A stretch of DNA of 64,000 nucleotides from Halodesulfovibrio sp. (lineage in GTDB: Bacteria; Desulfobacterota; Desulfovibrionia; Desulfovibrionales; Desulfovibrionaceae), in NCBI RefSeq assembly GCF_015482765.1, contig NZ_JADMLB010000066.1, forward strand, positions 62,001-126,000, given 5' to 3'. A program made the translations under genes and the position numbers. The notes beneath the pieces are model-generated. The model was not told where the DNA came from. It ran no database searches and worked only from the letters and a program-made list of their open reading frames with translations. Shown here one piece after another: positions 28,467 through 38,727 of the stretch (positions within the stretch are counted from its first letter, which is position 1; each line of letters opens with the position of its first letter).

Positions 28467-29843
28467 ATGAGCAATGTAGATTTAAAAAAAGTAGTACAGC
28501 AAGATAAAGAAAACTGTTGGCACCACCTTACACAGCATAAAGCATACGATGGTGATGCAAACCCAATGGTTGTTGTAGAAGGTAACGGCATGCGCATCAA
28601 AGACGCAAACGGCAAAGAATTCCTCGATGCTGTTTCCGGTGGCGTATGGACAGTTAACGTTGGCTACGGCCGTGAAGAAATCGCTAAAGCTGTATACGAC
28701 CAGCTCGTAAAGCTTTGTTACTTCGCAGGTTCTGCTGGTAGCATTCCTGGTGCACAGTTTGCAGAAGCTCTTCTCGACAAAATGCCTGGCATGGGTCGAG
28801 TTTACTACTCTAACTCCGGTTCTGAAGCTAACGAAAAAGCATACAAAATCGTTCGTCAGCTTGCTCACCTCAAAGGTGACGGTTCCAAACACAAAATTAT
28901 CTTCCGTGACCGCGATTACCACGGTACTACCATTGGTGCACTTTCCTCCACTGGTCAGTTCGAGCGTAAAAACCAGTACGGTCCTTTCGCTCCAGGTTTC
29001 GTAGAGCTCTCTCACTGCAACTGTTACCGTTGTCCTTTCGGTAAAGAATACGGCAGCTGTGACATTGAATGTGCTCACGCTCTCGAAACTCTCATTCAGA
29101 ACGAAGGTCCTGAAAACGTTGGCGGCGTAATTCTCGAGCCAATCACTGCTGGTGGCGGCGTAATCGTACCTGTTCCTGAGTACTTCCCAATCATTCGCGA
29201 AATCTGTGACCGTCACGACGTTCTTCTTCACATCGACGAAGTTGTTTGTGGTCTCGGCCGTACAGGTAAATGGTTCGGTTACCAGCACTTTGACTTCACC
29301 CCAGACATGGTAACCATGGCTAAAGGTGTTGCATCTGGTTACGCAGGTATTTCCTGTACCGTAACTACTGAAAAAGTTTTCGACCAGTTTAAAGCTGATC
29401 CTTCCGATCGCATGCACTACTTCCGCGATATCTCCACTTTCGGTGGTTGTACCGCAGGTCCAGCTGCTGCTCTTGCTAACATGGACATCATCGTTCGCGA
29501 AAACCTTCTCGAAAACGTTGTTACCATGGGCGACTACTTCCAGGATCGTCTCTTTGAACTGAAAGACAAGTACTCCATCATCGGCGACGTTCGTGGTAAA
29601 GGTCTCTTCCAGGGTCTCGAACTCGTTAAAGACCGTGCTACTAAAGAGCCTGTTGATGAATCTGTTGCAGCTGGTGTTGCTGGTGGTTGTGCTAAAGAAG
29701 GCGTTATCATCGGTCGTACTAACCGCTCCTTCAAAGAGTTCAACAACACTCTTTGCTTCAGCCCTGCACTGATCGCTGGTAAATCTGAAATTGATGAAAT
29801 CATTGATGCACTCGACAAGTCTTTTGCATCTGTTTCTGCATAG
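28467..29843 (+). CDS. tpa: Taurine:pyruvate aminotransferase
   Basis: A 458-residue class III PLP aminotransferase. The PLP lysine is K286 in MVTMAKGVASGYAG, with the cofactor-binding Asp at 257 (LLHIDEVVCGLGRTG). It transfers the amino group of taurine to pyruvate, giving sulfoacetaldehyde and alanine. Length and overall sequence agree with the Bilophila enzyme as I remember it, and the neighbours sarD and ald supply the next step and pyruvate recycling. Other class III enzymes (omega-amino acid transaminases) are the alternative. Cysteine-rich CNCYRCPFGKEYGSCDIEC (residues 184-202) is a notable insertion. Confidence 0.85.
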   Translation: MSNVDLKKVVQQDKENCWHHLTQHKAYDGDANPMVVVEGNGMRIKDANGKEFLDAVSGGVWTVNVGYGREEIAKAVYDQLVKLCYFAGSAGSIPGAQFAEALLDKMPGMGRVYYSNSGSEANEKAYKIVRQLAHLKGDGSKHKIIFRDRDYHGTTIGALSSTGQFERKNQYGPFAPGFVELSHCNCYRCPFGKEYGSCDIECAHALETLIQNEGPENVGGVILEPITAGGGVIVPVPEYFPIIREICDRHDVLLHIDEVVCGLGRTGKWFGYQHFDFTPDMVTMAKGVASGYAGISCTVTTEKVFDQFKADPSDRMHYFRDISTFGGCTAGPAAALANMDIIVRENLLENVVTMGDYFQDRLFELKDKYSIIGDVRGKGLFQGLELVKDRATKEPVDESVAAGVAGGCAKEGVIIGRTNRSFKEFNNTLCFSPALIAGKSEIDEIIDALDKSFASVSA

Positions 29844-29876
29844 TAAAATAATTCGATATTCTTAGGAGATAAGACA

Positions 29877-30989
29877 ATGATCGTAGGCGTACTTAAAGAG
29901 ATTAAAGTTAAAGAAAACCGCGTTTGTATGACCCCTGCTGGCGTTACCACCATGGTAGCACACGGTCATGAAATCCTCGTTGAGAAAAACGCTGGTGTTG
30001 GTTCCGGTTTTTCTGATGAAGAATACGTAGCTGCTGGTGCAACTATCATCGATACTCCACAGGAAATCTGCGACAAAGCAGAAATGGTAATGCACGTTAA
30101 AGAACCTCAGCCTTCTGAATACGGCATGCTCCGTAAAGGCCAGATCCTCTTTACTTACCTCCACCTTGCTGCTGACGAGCCACAGACCAAAGGTCTTATC
30201 GAGTCTGGCGCAACTTGTATCGCATACGAAACCGTTCAGAAAGCTGACCGTTCCCTTCCACTTCTTACTCCTATGTCTGAAGTTGCTGGCCGTATGTCTA
30301 TCCAGCAGGGCGCAAAAGCTCTCGAATCCACCAACGGTGGCCTCGGTAAACTCCTCGGTGGCGTACCTGGTGTAGCACCAGCTAAAGTTATGGTTATCGG
30401 TGGCGGTGTTGTAGGTGTTCAGGCTGCTAAAATGGCTTGTGGCCTCGGCGCACAGGTTTACCTCATGGACATCAACCTTGATCGTCTCCGTTACCTCGAA
30501 GACGTAATGCCTGCTAACTGCACCACTCTCATGTCTTCTAAAGGCGCAATCCAGGCTCTTCTCCCAGAAATGGACCTCGTTGTAGGCGCAGTTCTCATTC
30601 CTGGTGCAAAAGCTCCTGCTGTTGTAACTCGTGAAGATCTCAAACTCATGAAAAAAGGCGCAGCTCTCGTTGACGTTGCTATCGACCAGGGTGGTTGCTT
30701 CGAAACTTCTAAAGCTACTACTCACGAAAACCCAACTTACGAAGTAGACGGCGTTGTTCACTACTGCGTAGCTAACATCCCTGGTGCAGTTCCAGCAACT
30801 TCCACCATGGCTCTTACTAACGCAACTCTTCCTTACGCTCTCGAGCTTGCTAACAAAGGTTGGAAAAAAGCTTGTCAGGAAAACGAAGAACTCAAACTCG
30901 GTCTCAACGTACACGAAGGTAAACTTACCTACAAAGCTGTTTGCGACGCATTCGGCCTTGAGTACACTCCAGTTGAAGACGTATTATAA
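29877..30989 (+). CDS. ald: Alanine dehydrogenase
   Basis: A 370-residue NAD-dependent enzyme that deaminates L-alanine to pyruvate and ammonia. The N-terminal MIVGVLKEIKVKENRVCMTPAGV, the KEPQPSEYGML and LFTYLHLAAD substrate-binding segments and VMVIGGGVVGVQAAKMA (NAD fold) are all present. In this operon it returns pyruvate to Tpa and yields NADH for SarD, making the taurine-to-isethionate conversion redox balanced. AGGAG precedes the ATG, 33 nt after tpa. Confidence 0.95.
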   Translation: MIVGVLKEIKVKENRVCMTPAGVTTMVAHGHEILVEKNAGVGSGFSDEEYVAAGATIIDTPQEICDKAEMVMHVKEPQPSEYGMLRKGQILFTYLHLAADEPQTKGLIESGATCIAYETVQKADRSLPLLTPMSEVAGRMSIQQGAKALESTNGGLGKLLGGVPGVAPAKVMVIGGGVVGVQAAKMACGLGAQVYLMDINLDRLRYLEDVMPANCTTLMSSKGAIQALLPEMDLVVGAVLIPGAKAPAVVTREDLKLMKKGAALVDVAIDQGGCFETSKATTHENPTYEVDGVVHYCVANIPGAVPATSTMALTNATLPYALELANKGWKKACQENEELKLGLNVHEGKLTYKAVCDAFGLEYTPVEDVL

Positions 30990-31106
30990 GTTTGATTGCC
31001 AACCAGCTTTCGGCTCAGCATAACTCTTTAATCCGAAAGTTGTGGTAATTAGCCTTATAAGCGCGCGAAAGCGCGTCTGAGTAGCTCACGCTATTTGGGT
31101 ATATAA

Positions 31107-31142
31107 GCAGCAGCATGTTTATTCATGCTGCTGCTTTTTTTT
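31107..31142 (+). terminator. Terminator of the taurine operon
   Basis: GCAGCAGCATG / CATGCTGCTGC with T8 after it. The second permease has a similar stem at 45721-45758. Confidence 0.92.
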
Positions 31143-31489
31143 GTACTACGATAATAGTATTACTGTTAGTTTGTAGGATTTTGCTATGCCGTACTGCTAT
31201 AGATGGTGCTATGCCTTGAAAATGGCTTTAATGACTTCTTTAAGTGCTATTTTAAGTCATTATAAAAGTCTTATTCATGTATAATAAGATTTTATGTAGT
31301 AAACTTCACTTATGTATTGTCTTTTGACATGTTCGATATATACATAAATGTGCTTTTTAATGTTTTAAAAAGTGGAAAGCACGTTAGATATATTAAAGAT
31401 GCAATTGTTTTGCTAACAGTGTAGTATCGTTGAAATGAAAAATGGCAAATGAATGTTGCTAGTAAATAAATTTTACCGCGACATGTTTA

Positions 31490-31712
31490 CATGGTTTGCG
31501 GTGTTCATACCCGTTGTGAGGCAATGGTTTGATAACGGGTGTGACCATAAAAGGATGCGAAAGGGTATGTAGGGTACCCTTAACCACTCTGGGTAGGGTT
31601 GGTAGATACAGTGTGGGCTGTGTCTAAATTCGCTGATGCGTCCGTAAAATTTGGATCGCATATCCTTGAAGAAGGGAGTGGAAGGGCGTTTCCACTCCCT
31701 TCATTTGTTGTT
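31490..31712 (+). ncRNA. Candidate structured RNA with terminator
   Basis: A gene-free stretch with successive hairpins on the plus strand: ACCCGTT/AACGGGT (31509-31540), AAGGGTA/TACCCTT (31561-31581), AGATACAG/CTGTGTCT (31604-31625), ATGCGTCC/GGATCGCAT (31636-31661) and a 13-bp terminator-like stem GAAGGGAGTGGAA/TTCCACTCCCTTC (31671-31702) followed by ATTTGTTGTT. No conserved 6S, SRP, RNase P or tmRNA motif was recognised and no clear promoter was found. The start is only approximate. Confidence 0.4.
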
Positions 31713-31776
31713 AGGTAGGGAATCGCTCTTTGGGAATGTTTGTGCTGATGGGCTGTAACAACTCTTGTGATTCCAT

Positions 31777-31810
31777 AAAAAAATCCCTGCATATTTTCTA
31801 TGCAGGGATG
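31777..31810 (-). terminator. Terminator after tRNA-Thr
   Basis: ATCCCTGCATA / TATGCAGGGAT followed on the minus strand by TTTTTTTA. Confidence 0.9.
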
Positions 31811-31817
31811 CAATTCA

Positions 31818-31893
31818 TGGAGCTCTTGAGCAGGATTGAACTGCTGACCTCATCCTTACCAAGGATGCGCTCTGCCGACTGAGCTACAAGAGC
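31818..31893 (-). tRNA. tRNA-Thr (anticodon GGT)
   Basis: A 76-nt cloverleaf: acceptor GCTCTTG/CAAGAGC, D stem GCTC/GAGC, anticodon stem CATCC/GGATG with loop TTGGTAA, T stem AGCAG/CTGCT with TTCAATC loop, and encoded CCA. Confidence 0.95.
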
Positions 31894-32003
31894 CTGAAGT
31901 ACCTAAGTACAGGGGCGTTTCTACGTATTATTAAGAGAAAAATCTAGTCGTTTTTTAACGAATAAACATTTTTTTACGGCTTGCTGTTTGTTCGTTTCAT
32001 TCA

Positions 32004-32891
32004 CTATGGCTCATAGCATTTGCTGTTTTGTTCTTCTTCATTGGAAAGTTCCTGTCTACTTGCTTCCCAGCCAATTAGGGCTTTCTTTCGAGAAGAGCCC
32101 CACCGATATTTTTGTAATACTCCTGTACTGGTAATCGCTCGGTGACATGGGATAATATATCCGATGTGATTTTTTCCCACTGCACTTCCTACAGCTCGCG
32201 CAGCGTTCGTGGCTCCAATCGCTGAAGCAATATCTTTGTACGTTACAAGATGTCCTTGAGGGATAGTTAAAAGAGCACGCCATACGTTAATTTGAAAATT
32301 CGTTCCTTTCATGAGGATAGAGATATTTTGAGAAACGTTTGGACTGGGATAAAAAATGGCTTCAATTAATGGAAGAATTTTAGATGGAGCATGTATAAAT
32401 GTTGCTCCCTTCCAGACAGTGAATAATTCAGCAAGAAGAACGTCCTTACTCTCTCCCACAAACCCAAGATAGCATATTCCGCGTGTAGTTTGCGCTAAGA
32501 GGCTTTTTCCAAAAGGAGTGGGCGCAAAGGCGTACTCAATTGTAACATCTTTTCCATGCAGCTTAAATTCACCCGGTGTCATTGCTTCAAAGTTAATAAA
32601 CAAATCATGCAATCTCCCGGATCCGGAAAGCCCTGCTGAAAGTGCGGTTTCAAGTAGTGGTCTACTCTCTGCCAATTTTTCTTTCGTATGTTCAACGGTT
32701 AAAAAATGAAGAAAACGTACGGGGCTTATACCGACCCATTCTTTGAATATGCGCGAAAAATGATGCTTACTTAAATGAACATGTGCAGCAATCTCTTCAA
32801 GAGAAGGCTGCTTATTTACTTGCTGTTCAATAAAGCGAATGGCTGCTTCAACTCGCTTGTAATGTTCTAGGTCTTTTCTACATTTTGTCAT
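32004..32891 (-). CDS. Ada-like AraC regulator fused to O6-methylguanine-DNA methyltransferase
   Basis: A 295-residue protein with an AraC-type helix-turn-helix at about residues 10-110 (EEIAAHVHLSKHHFSRIFKEWVGISPVRFLHFL) and an Ogt-type methyltransferase domain at the C-terminus with active-site IIPCHRAI. It lacks the N-terminal zinc domain with which E. coli Ada senses phosphotriester damage, so any activation must work differently. The ATG at 32891 has AAGGA five nt upstream; the frame stays open another 43 codons without a ribosome site. Confidence 0.9.
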   Translation of the reverse strand: MTKCRKDLEHYKRVEAAIRFIEQQVNKQPSLEEIAAHVHLSKHHFSRIFKEWVGISPVRFLHFLTVEHTKEKLAESRPLLETALSAGLSGSGRLHDLFINFEAMTPGEFKLHGKDVTIEYAFAPTPFGKSLLAQTTRGICYLGFVGESKDVLLAELFTVWKGATFIHAPSKILPLIEAIFYPSPNVSQNISILMKGTNFQINVWRALLTIPQGHLVTYKDIASAIGATNAARAVGSAVGKNHIGYIIPCHRAITSTGVLQKYRWGSSRKKALIGWEASRQELSNEEEQNSKCYEP

Positions 32892-33281
32892 GCTGATCCT
32901 TTGTGGTCTACTCAGCATTATATTGAGTGTTTTTTGTTTAGCTACCCGAATATTGCTCTTTATGCATGAGCTTGGGACAATATCTTTTTGGTGTAAGTCG
33001 TGAATATGCTTACTCTGCATTTATTTTGTACTTTTTTACATCATAGTACAGGAGTACACTTCTTGAAAATGGGTGAGTTAGTCCTCTTATAATTTACAGT
33101 AAGATATATTGAATTAACGTAATTGACCGAAGAGATACTTGCGTAGGGACATCGTTTTTGTGTGTCCTCTTCCGCTACGCAACGATTAAATTTGACGCAT
33201 GGCACCGATTAACCGTTGGGGATATCGAGTTAAAGGTATGCCATTATGGCGGCTGTGCGTTGGAATTGTAAGGAGTGGAAT

Positions 33282-34868
33282 ATGGGAAAGTGTTCCCTGA
33301 AGATGCAAGTTATCCTGATTGTTGCTAGTGCGCTGTTATCACTTGGGGCGGGGTATGCGTTCATGTATGCCGGTTCAACCGTCACAGGTGTTTCCATGGA
33401 GACTGTACGAACCGGACTATTGGTTTCAGCAGGATTATTCACATTACTGGTGTTGCCGCTGGTATTTATTATGCTGAGTACGTTTCGAACAGGAAGCAGC
33501 ATTTTACGCGAAAAATGTAAGCTCGTTTGTAACGGGGACTACACAGTTCGTTTTCCCTGCTCTAGTGCTTCAGATTTGGCCGCTGTAGAGCAAAGTGTGG
33601 AAGATATGTTCTCGTGTGTGAAGCAGAAGCTCGGCTTCGCTCAAGGGGTGCTTACAGGCATAGATACGCCTTTTGTAGTTGTTGATACCAATGAGGTGTT
33701 AACTTACACAAACGATACTCTTCTTACTATCCTTGAACAGGATGGAAAGCCGGAAGACTACTTCGGGCAGAATGTTGCGTACTTTTTTTACGGAGATGCC
33801 TCGCGCCGTACTGTTTTGGCAGATAGTTTGGAAAAACACACCGTGACCAAGCGGGAAGTTATTTTGACAGGGCGTAAAGGCGGACAGCGTAAAATCTTCA
33901 TTAATGCTTCACCGTTGTTTGATTTGAATGGTGAGTTAATGGGAGCGCTCTGTATTTATCAGGATTTAACAGCTCTGCGTCAGCGTGAAGAAGAAATTGT
34001 AAGTAAGAATGAGCAAATCGCTTCTGCAGTTCGCGATTCTGAAGGTGTTTCGCATGATGTTGCTCGTGTTGCTCAGGATATTGCAGCAAAGATGGAAGAA
34101 ACTAGCCTTGCTGTTGCTCGTCAGACAGAGAGGGCAATGGAAACAGCTTCTGCAATGGAACAGATGAACGCAGCTGTTTCTGAGGTGGCACAAAGTGCTT
34201 CGAATGCAGCTGAGCAGGCAACTTCTGCTCGGGATAAAGCTGAGCAAGGCTCACAGGTCGTCAGTGAAGCGATTGAAGCCATTGATGATGTGGCGCGCTT
34301 GTCCCGACAACTGCATGATGACATGGCTTCCCTTGGGCAACAGGCAGAAGGTATTGGCACCGTTATGAATGTCATTACAGATATTGCAGATCAAACAAAC
34401 CTATTGGCTTTGAATGCCGCAATTGAAGCTGCAAGAGCAGGCGATGCCGGCCGCGGTTTTGCCGTCGTAGCGGACGAAGTTCGAAAGCTGGCAGAAAAAA
34501 CTATGCAAGCCACAAAAGAGGTGGGCGATGCCATTACCGCTATTCAGGCGGGCGCACAACGTAACCTTGAAAGTGTGGAAGCTGCAACAACGGCAGTCGC
34601 TCGTTCTAGAGAGCTTTCAGGAGCCTCCGGTGAAGTGTTAAGCAGAATTGTAGAGCTTGTGATTGATTCCACCGATCAAGTACAGGCAATTGCGACCGCT
34701 GCTGACGAGCAGGCTGCAACAAGCGATCATATCAATCAATCTGTTGATGAGGTTCGATCAATCTCTGAACAGTCTTCAGGTGAAATAGTTATGGCCTCGG
34801 AAGGTGTCCGCGAGTTGTCTGATATGGCAGGACGATTACAGGTGATTATTAAATCAATAGGTACGTAA
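33282..34868 (+). CDS. Methyl-accepting chemotaxis protein with PAS domain
   Basis: A 528-residue chemoreceptor. Two membrane helices lie near the N-terminus (about 7-25 and 45-65) with almost no periplasmic loop, then a HAMP-like segment, a PAS domain ([23 protein letters not shown]... here beginning [11 protein letters not shown]) and the signalling hairpin with [39 protein letters not shown]. The small outer loop and PAS domain suggest intracellular, possibly redox, sensing. AAGGAG precedes the ATG. Confidence 0.93.
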   Translation: MGKCSLKMQVILIVASALLSLGAGYAFMYAGSTVTGVSMETVRTGLLVSAGLFTLLVLPLVFIMLSTFRTGSSILREKCKLVCNGDYTVRFPCSSASDLAAVEQSVEDMFSCVKQKLGFAQGVLTGIDTPFVVVDTNEVLTYTNDTLLTILEQDGKPEDYFGQNVAYFFYGDASRRTVLADSLEKHTVTKREVILTGRKGGQRKIFINASPLFDLNGELMGALCIYQDLTALRQREEEIVSKNEQIASAVRDSEGVSHDVARVAQDIAAKMEETSLAVARQTERAMETASAMEQMNAAVSEVAQSASNAAEQATSARDKAEQGSQVVSEAIEAIDDVARLSRQLHDDMASLGQQAEGIGTVMNVITDIADQTNLLALNAAIEAARAGDAGRGFAVVADEVRKLAEKTMQATKEVGDAITAIQAGAQRNLESVEAATTAVARSRELSGASGEVLSRIVELVIDSTDQVQAIATAADEQAATSDHINQSVDEVRSISEQSSGEIVMASEGVRELSDMAGRLQVIIKSIGT

Positions 34869-34899
34869 CAGGCGTTTTTAGTGTGTTTGTATTGTGAAT

Positions 34900-34939
34900 A
34901 AAAAAGCAGAGAAATGGTTACTCATTTCTCTGCTTTTTT
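34900..34939. terminator. Bidirectional terminator
   Basis: AAAAAAGCAGAGAAATG / CATTTCTCTGCTTTTTT between convergent genes. Confidence 0.92.
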
Positions 34940-34949
34940 ATGTTGTTAT

Positions 34950-36791
34950 TTATGCTGTGGTAAGTGGATCTTTAATATCTGAATATTGTTCACGAATATT
35001 GCGAATATCCTGTTCATGACTAAGGAAAATATCAACTAGCTGAGGATCAAACGCTTTTGCCCGTTCAGATTTAATATATGAAAAGACTCTGTGTTGAGGC
35101 CATGCCTCTTTATAACAACGTTTTGAACATAGTGCGTCGTACACATCAGCGAGCATGGTTATTCGAGCAAATATACTTATATCATTCTCTTTAAGCCCAT
35201 TGGGGTATCCTTTACCGTCCCAGCGTTCGTGATGCTGATAGGCAATTTCGCACGCTACATTGAGCAATTCTTTGCTTGATCCATCTAAGATATCTCTTCC
35301 AATGGATGTATGTGTTTTAATAATCTCAAATTCTTCAACGGTAAGCTTGCCGGGTTTGTGAAGGATTGCTTCAGGGATGCCTATTTTCCCGACATCATGC
35401 ATAGGTGATGCTGTTTCAAGAAGGTCGAGATCTTTTTCCTTCATTCCGATATGTTCTCCCAGAAATCGTGAAATTTTAGCTACGCGTTGAACATGGCCGC
35501 CAGTTTCTTGGGATCTGGCTTCGATGACTTCTCCGAGAGTTGAAACGATAACTTTTTGTGTCTCAATAAGTTCTTTGTCCAAAACAATTATCCGTTCCTT
35601 ATTTTGGCGTAGAATAATTTCTTTTTGCAGGTTGTTGTAGGTGAGAAAAAGAATGAGCGAGAGAATCGTTATGATAACAATAGAGGGAACAATCACTTTG
35701 TAATGCTGAATAAAGAATGATTCGGGCCTGTTAATGAAAGAAGCTTCTTTAGGGAGAGTATCCGGATCAATGTCATAGGAAACAAGACGCGGATAATCGT
35801 AAACACTTTTATGAATGTTTGCATCAACTTGGAGAGGGATAACAGGTTGCCCCTCCAGCAAGCGAATCAGCGAAAATGCAGCTTGTCTCCCCAGATTGTA
35901 CGCAGAGAGAACTCTTCCGCCAACAACACCTGTTTCAAGCTGAAAAGACCATGAAACAAGAATTGGAACTGTGGAAACTTCGGCCAGTTCCTTTTCGATA
36001 TCGCCTTGAGTGTAAAAGGTGTTGTCCGAGGTTTTAAAATGGGGCAGCAGATAGATCATTTCGTTTTTTCGTCGAGTACTGACAAAAAATTTCATCTCTT
36101 CAAGCGTAAGGGCGGGTGTAAAGTTGAGGGTGACCGACGGTGGAATTACGTCGGCGATTTTTTTAATTTCCTGCATCAGAGAGTTACATGCCGGACTATT
36201 GTCACCAATGATATGAAGTGTTCGCAAGTTAGGTCGCATCTGTATTGCCTGCGATATCGTACCTAAATGATCTGCTCTCTCAGCGATAATTGAACGGATA
36301 TTCGAATGAGGTGAAGGTTTTTTGGCGTTGTTAACGCTGCTTGCAACAACAGGAACGTCAGGAAATATATCCGCCCCGTAGGTCTCCATGAAACGTAATG
36401 CATTGTAGTCCGTGGTGATTATTCCGTCTGGGGGTTCGTATGCGTACTTATTGGCATACATGAGCGCTAATGAGCTCAGATAGCTTTTGTCGGAAAAATT
36501 TTTACTGTCCATGTACTCAAATCGTAGTTGTACAGAGGGAGCTTGAGCTGCAAATGTTTCAGTAATTGCTCTGTTCGTATTTGCTGTCCATTTATCAGTA
36601 GAAGAGTAGGAATGTATGATTAGTACTGTTTTGTAGGCACATTGGCATTCAGCTAGGCTGATAGCCGGCGATAAGAATATACAAAAGATAATTAGTACGA
36701 AAAATACACGTTGTAAGAATAAATAACGTGAACTTTTAGTCTGTGTGCTGTTGTCTTCTTTCAGCGATGATTGAATACTAAAGTTACACAT
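34950..36791 (-). CDS. HD-GYP phosphodiesterase with ABC-type substrate-binding sensor domain
   Basis: A 613-residue protein. A signal/anchor helix (residues 23-47) leads to a periplasmic domain of the ABC sugar/amino-acid-binding type (about 50-340: KTVLIIHSYSSTDKWT ... VGGRVLSAYNLGRQAAFSLIRLL). A second membrane helix (VIVPSIVIITILSLILFL) and a C-terminal HD-GYP domain follow, with HDVGKIGIP and HHERWDGKGYP. It should hydrolyse cyclic-di-GMP in response to a periplasmic ligand. Start is the only Met near the anchor, with weak ribosome site. Confidence 0.9.
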   Translation of the reverse strand: MCNFSIQSSLKEDNSTQTKSSRYLFLQRVFFVLIIFCIFLSPAISLAECQCAYKTVLIIHSYSSTDKWTANTNRAITETFAAQAPSVQLRFEYMDSKNFSDKSYLSSLALMYANKYAYEPPDGIITTDYNALRFMETYGADIFPDVPVVASSVNNAKKPSPHSNIRSIIAERADHLGTISQAIQMRPNLRTLHIIGDNSPACNSLMQEIKKIADVIPPSVTLNFTPALTLEEMKFFVSTRRKNEMIYLLPHFKTSDNTFYTQGDIEKELAEVSTVPILVSWSFQLETGVVGGRVLSAYNLGRQAAFSLIRLLEGQPVIPLQVDANIHKSVYDYPRLVSYDIDPDTLPKEASFINRPESFFIQHYKVIVPSIVIITILSLILFLTYNNLQKEIILRQNKERIIVLDKELIETQKVIVSTLGEVIEARSQETGGHVQRVAKISRFLGEHIGMKEKDLDLLETASPMHDVGKIGIPEAILHKPGKLTVEEFEIIKTHTSIGRDILDGSSKELLNVACEIAYQHHERWDGKGYPNGLKENDISIFARITMLADVYDALCSKRCYKEAWPQHRVFSYIKSERAKAFDPQLVDIFLSHEQDIRNIREQYSDIKDPLTTA

Positions 36792-37072
36792 ACTTCAGTA
36801 TTTCATGATGAAGAAATTCTAGTAATTATTTGATGCCGTAACAGTATGTTACAGTGTTATTTTTTGCCATAAGATATAACGAGTCAGGGTGTGCCCATCA
36901 AAATAAAATTGCGCATCCATTAAATGGATACGCAATGAAAATTTATGAACTATTTATTATTACGCGATAACCTGCAGTCGAAAACAATATTTTGTATAAC
37001 AGTGAAGTAAATGTTCAGTAGGTCGCGCTGAATTTTTGTTATAGAAATCGAGTCTGTATGTTTTACAAAAAG

Positions 37073-38005
37073 TTATGCGTTCGGGCACGCAATTTTTTCT
37101 TCAGAGCTATTATCGATAACTGTGCAGTTCCGTCCATTCTTCTTGCAATGGTAAAGCTGTTTGTCTGCCCGTGACAGGACAGAAATACTGTATTCGTTAT
37201 GTTGAGATATTGCTCCGCCAAACGAAGCTGTAACGCTGATTTTAGCGCTTTTATGGATAATGCAGGAGTCCTGAACTAAGCGTCGTAGGCGTTCAGCCAT
37301 ACTCGCAAGATTTTCAAGTGTTGTGTTTGGAACAAACACAACAAATTCTTCACCGCCCCATCGACAGATAACATCAAGAAAACGTAGAGATTTCATCAAG
37401 GTCTGTGCCACCATGCGTATGACTTGATCCCCTATGTAATGCCCAAAGGTATCGTTTACTGTTTTGAAGTCGTCAATATCAATAAACAGAACGCCGAATG
37501 GAGCAAGGTTTTGTTCCATAGCGTGATCTAGGTTTCGCATAGTGATTTCGGCATACCGTCGGTTGCCGATCCCTGTAAGTTCATCTGTAAGAACTTCTTT
37601 ACGCAGAAGTTCCATCTCTCGTCTGATGTTTATTGATTCGCTGTTTTCCGCGAAGACTTCCACCGCCCCCACGATGTTGCCGTTAGAATCGAGCATAGGC
37701 GACGCCTGCACCGTTACTGGTACTTTATGCCCAAGTTTATGGCGCATAAATACATTTCTGTGGCGTTCTTCGCCATCCCCCAGTGTTGCTGTCAGCGGGC
37801 AACGTTTCCCGCATAGTGAGGAGCCGTTTTCATCTTCGTGGCGCAGCAGGTTTTCAGAACACAGCTTGCCGATCATTTCCGTTGCTGTGTAGCCGCTGAG
37901 CCGTTCCGCAGCTTTATTCCAGTATGTAATTCGACGGTCACAATCTACAAAGTAAATCCCGTCTGTAACTGAATTAAGCAGGGTTTGGTAAAACATTTGA
38001 TCCAT
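37073..38005 (-). CDS. PAS-GGDEF diguanylate cyclase
   Basis: A 310-residue soluble protein: PAS domain (LLNSVTDGIYFVDCDRRITYWNKAAERLSGY, residues 8-130) and a GGDEF domain with the active motif RWGGEEF. RFLD, five residues ahead of GGEEF, is the inhibitory I-site, so product inhibition is likely. It would make cyclic-di-GMP, opposing the HD-GYP protein encoded next to it. GGGGGAG lies before the ATG. Confidence 0.94.
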   Translation of the reverse strand: MDQMFYQTLLNSVTDGIYFVDCDRRITYWNKAAERLSGYTATEMIGKLCSENLLRHEDENGSSLCGKRCPLTATLGDGEERHRNVFMRHKLGHKVPVTVQASPMLDSNGNIVGAVEVFAENSESINIRREMELLRKEVLTDELTGIGNRRYAEITMRNLDHAMEQNLAPFGVLFIDIDDFKTVNDTFGHYIGDQVIRMVAQTLMKSLRFLDVICRWGGEEFVVFVPNTTLENLASMAERLRRLVQDSCIIHKSAKISVTASFGGAISQHNEYSISVLSRADKQLYHCKKNGRNCTVIDNSSEEKIACPNA

Positions 38006-38727
38006 GAGTAACTCCCCCGAAAGAGTTCAGCAGATGTAGCATGTTCCCCCCGAAATATGGAATATGTTACAGATGCTGCGAAGCGCAAAGCTTGAAATCA
38101 AGAGTGTTTGTGAGAAGAGGCGTAGTCATTATCAACAAACATTGTGAGACAGAAAGCTGGTGTGCTTTGCGTGCACAAAAGAAATATATATATACATACA
38201 TTCTTTATGTCGTAAAAACAACTGGTTGAGACCGTTTTGGGAAAGGCTTTTAGTAAAATGAATGAGGATACGATTGTTTGTCTGGTTATATTCCGTAATG
38301 ATAGATTGTAGTGACAAGTAAAGGCACTATGAAAAGATACTGTTATCGCAGTATGTTTGCACTGAGATGGGATGCCAAAATTCATAAGCTGTACGTGTTA
38401 TAGGCCTTTTTTTTCGTGAAAAAGATTAGCAGGCTTTAGCAATAAGTAATCACTAGACGCATGGAATAACACTCCAGAATGATTATTAGTCTCGTTGTAT
38501 TGGCAGTGCAGAAGAACAGTTGTCTGTATTAACCTCAAAGGATAGCTCACAGGAGCGAGTGTTGTTACACGGAATAGCCTGGTAACAGATCAAGAACAGA
38601 CAGTGTAATATTCTTTGAATGTTAAGTTTTTGTAAGTTGTTGTGAAAAAACAAGTAAAGTCCGAAGATCGTGCATTAGTGCTAAGAGTTTGATACGGCAA
38701 GATAAACATCTATCAGGACGTACGCTT
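38006..38727. other. Gene-poor intergenic stretch
   Basis: About 720 bp without a convincing gene. Short open frames overlap on the minus strand near 38.1-38.4 kb but lack ribosome sites or recognisable content. No strong terminator was seen for the left part; the right part is the promoter region of the TauE-like gene. Confidence 0.5.

Noticed and set aside
28482-29417. Long antisense open frame opposite tpa
   Set aside because: Same codon-bias artefact as over sarD.
29862-30914. Long antisense open frame opposite ald
   Set aside because: Same artefact; no recognisable protein features.
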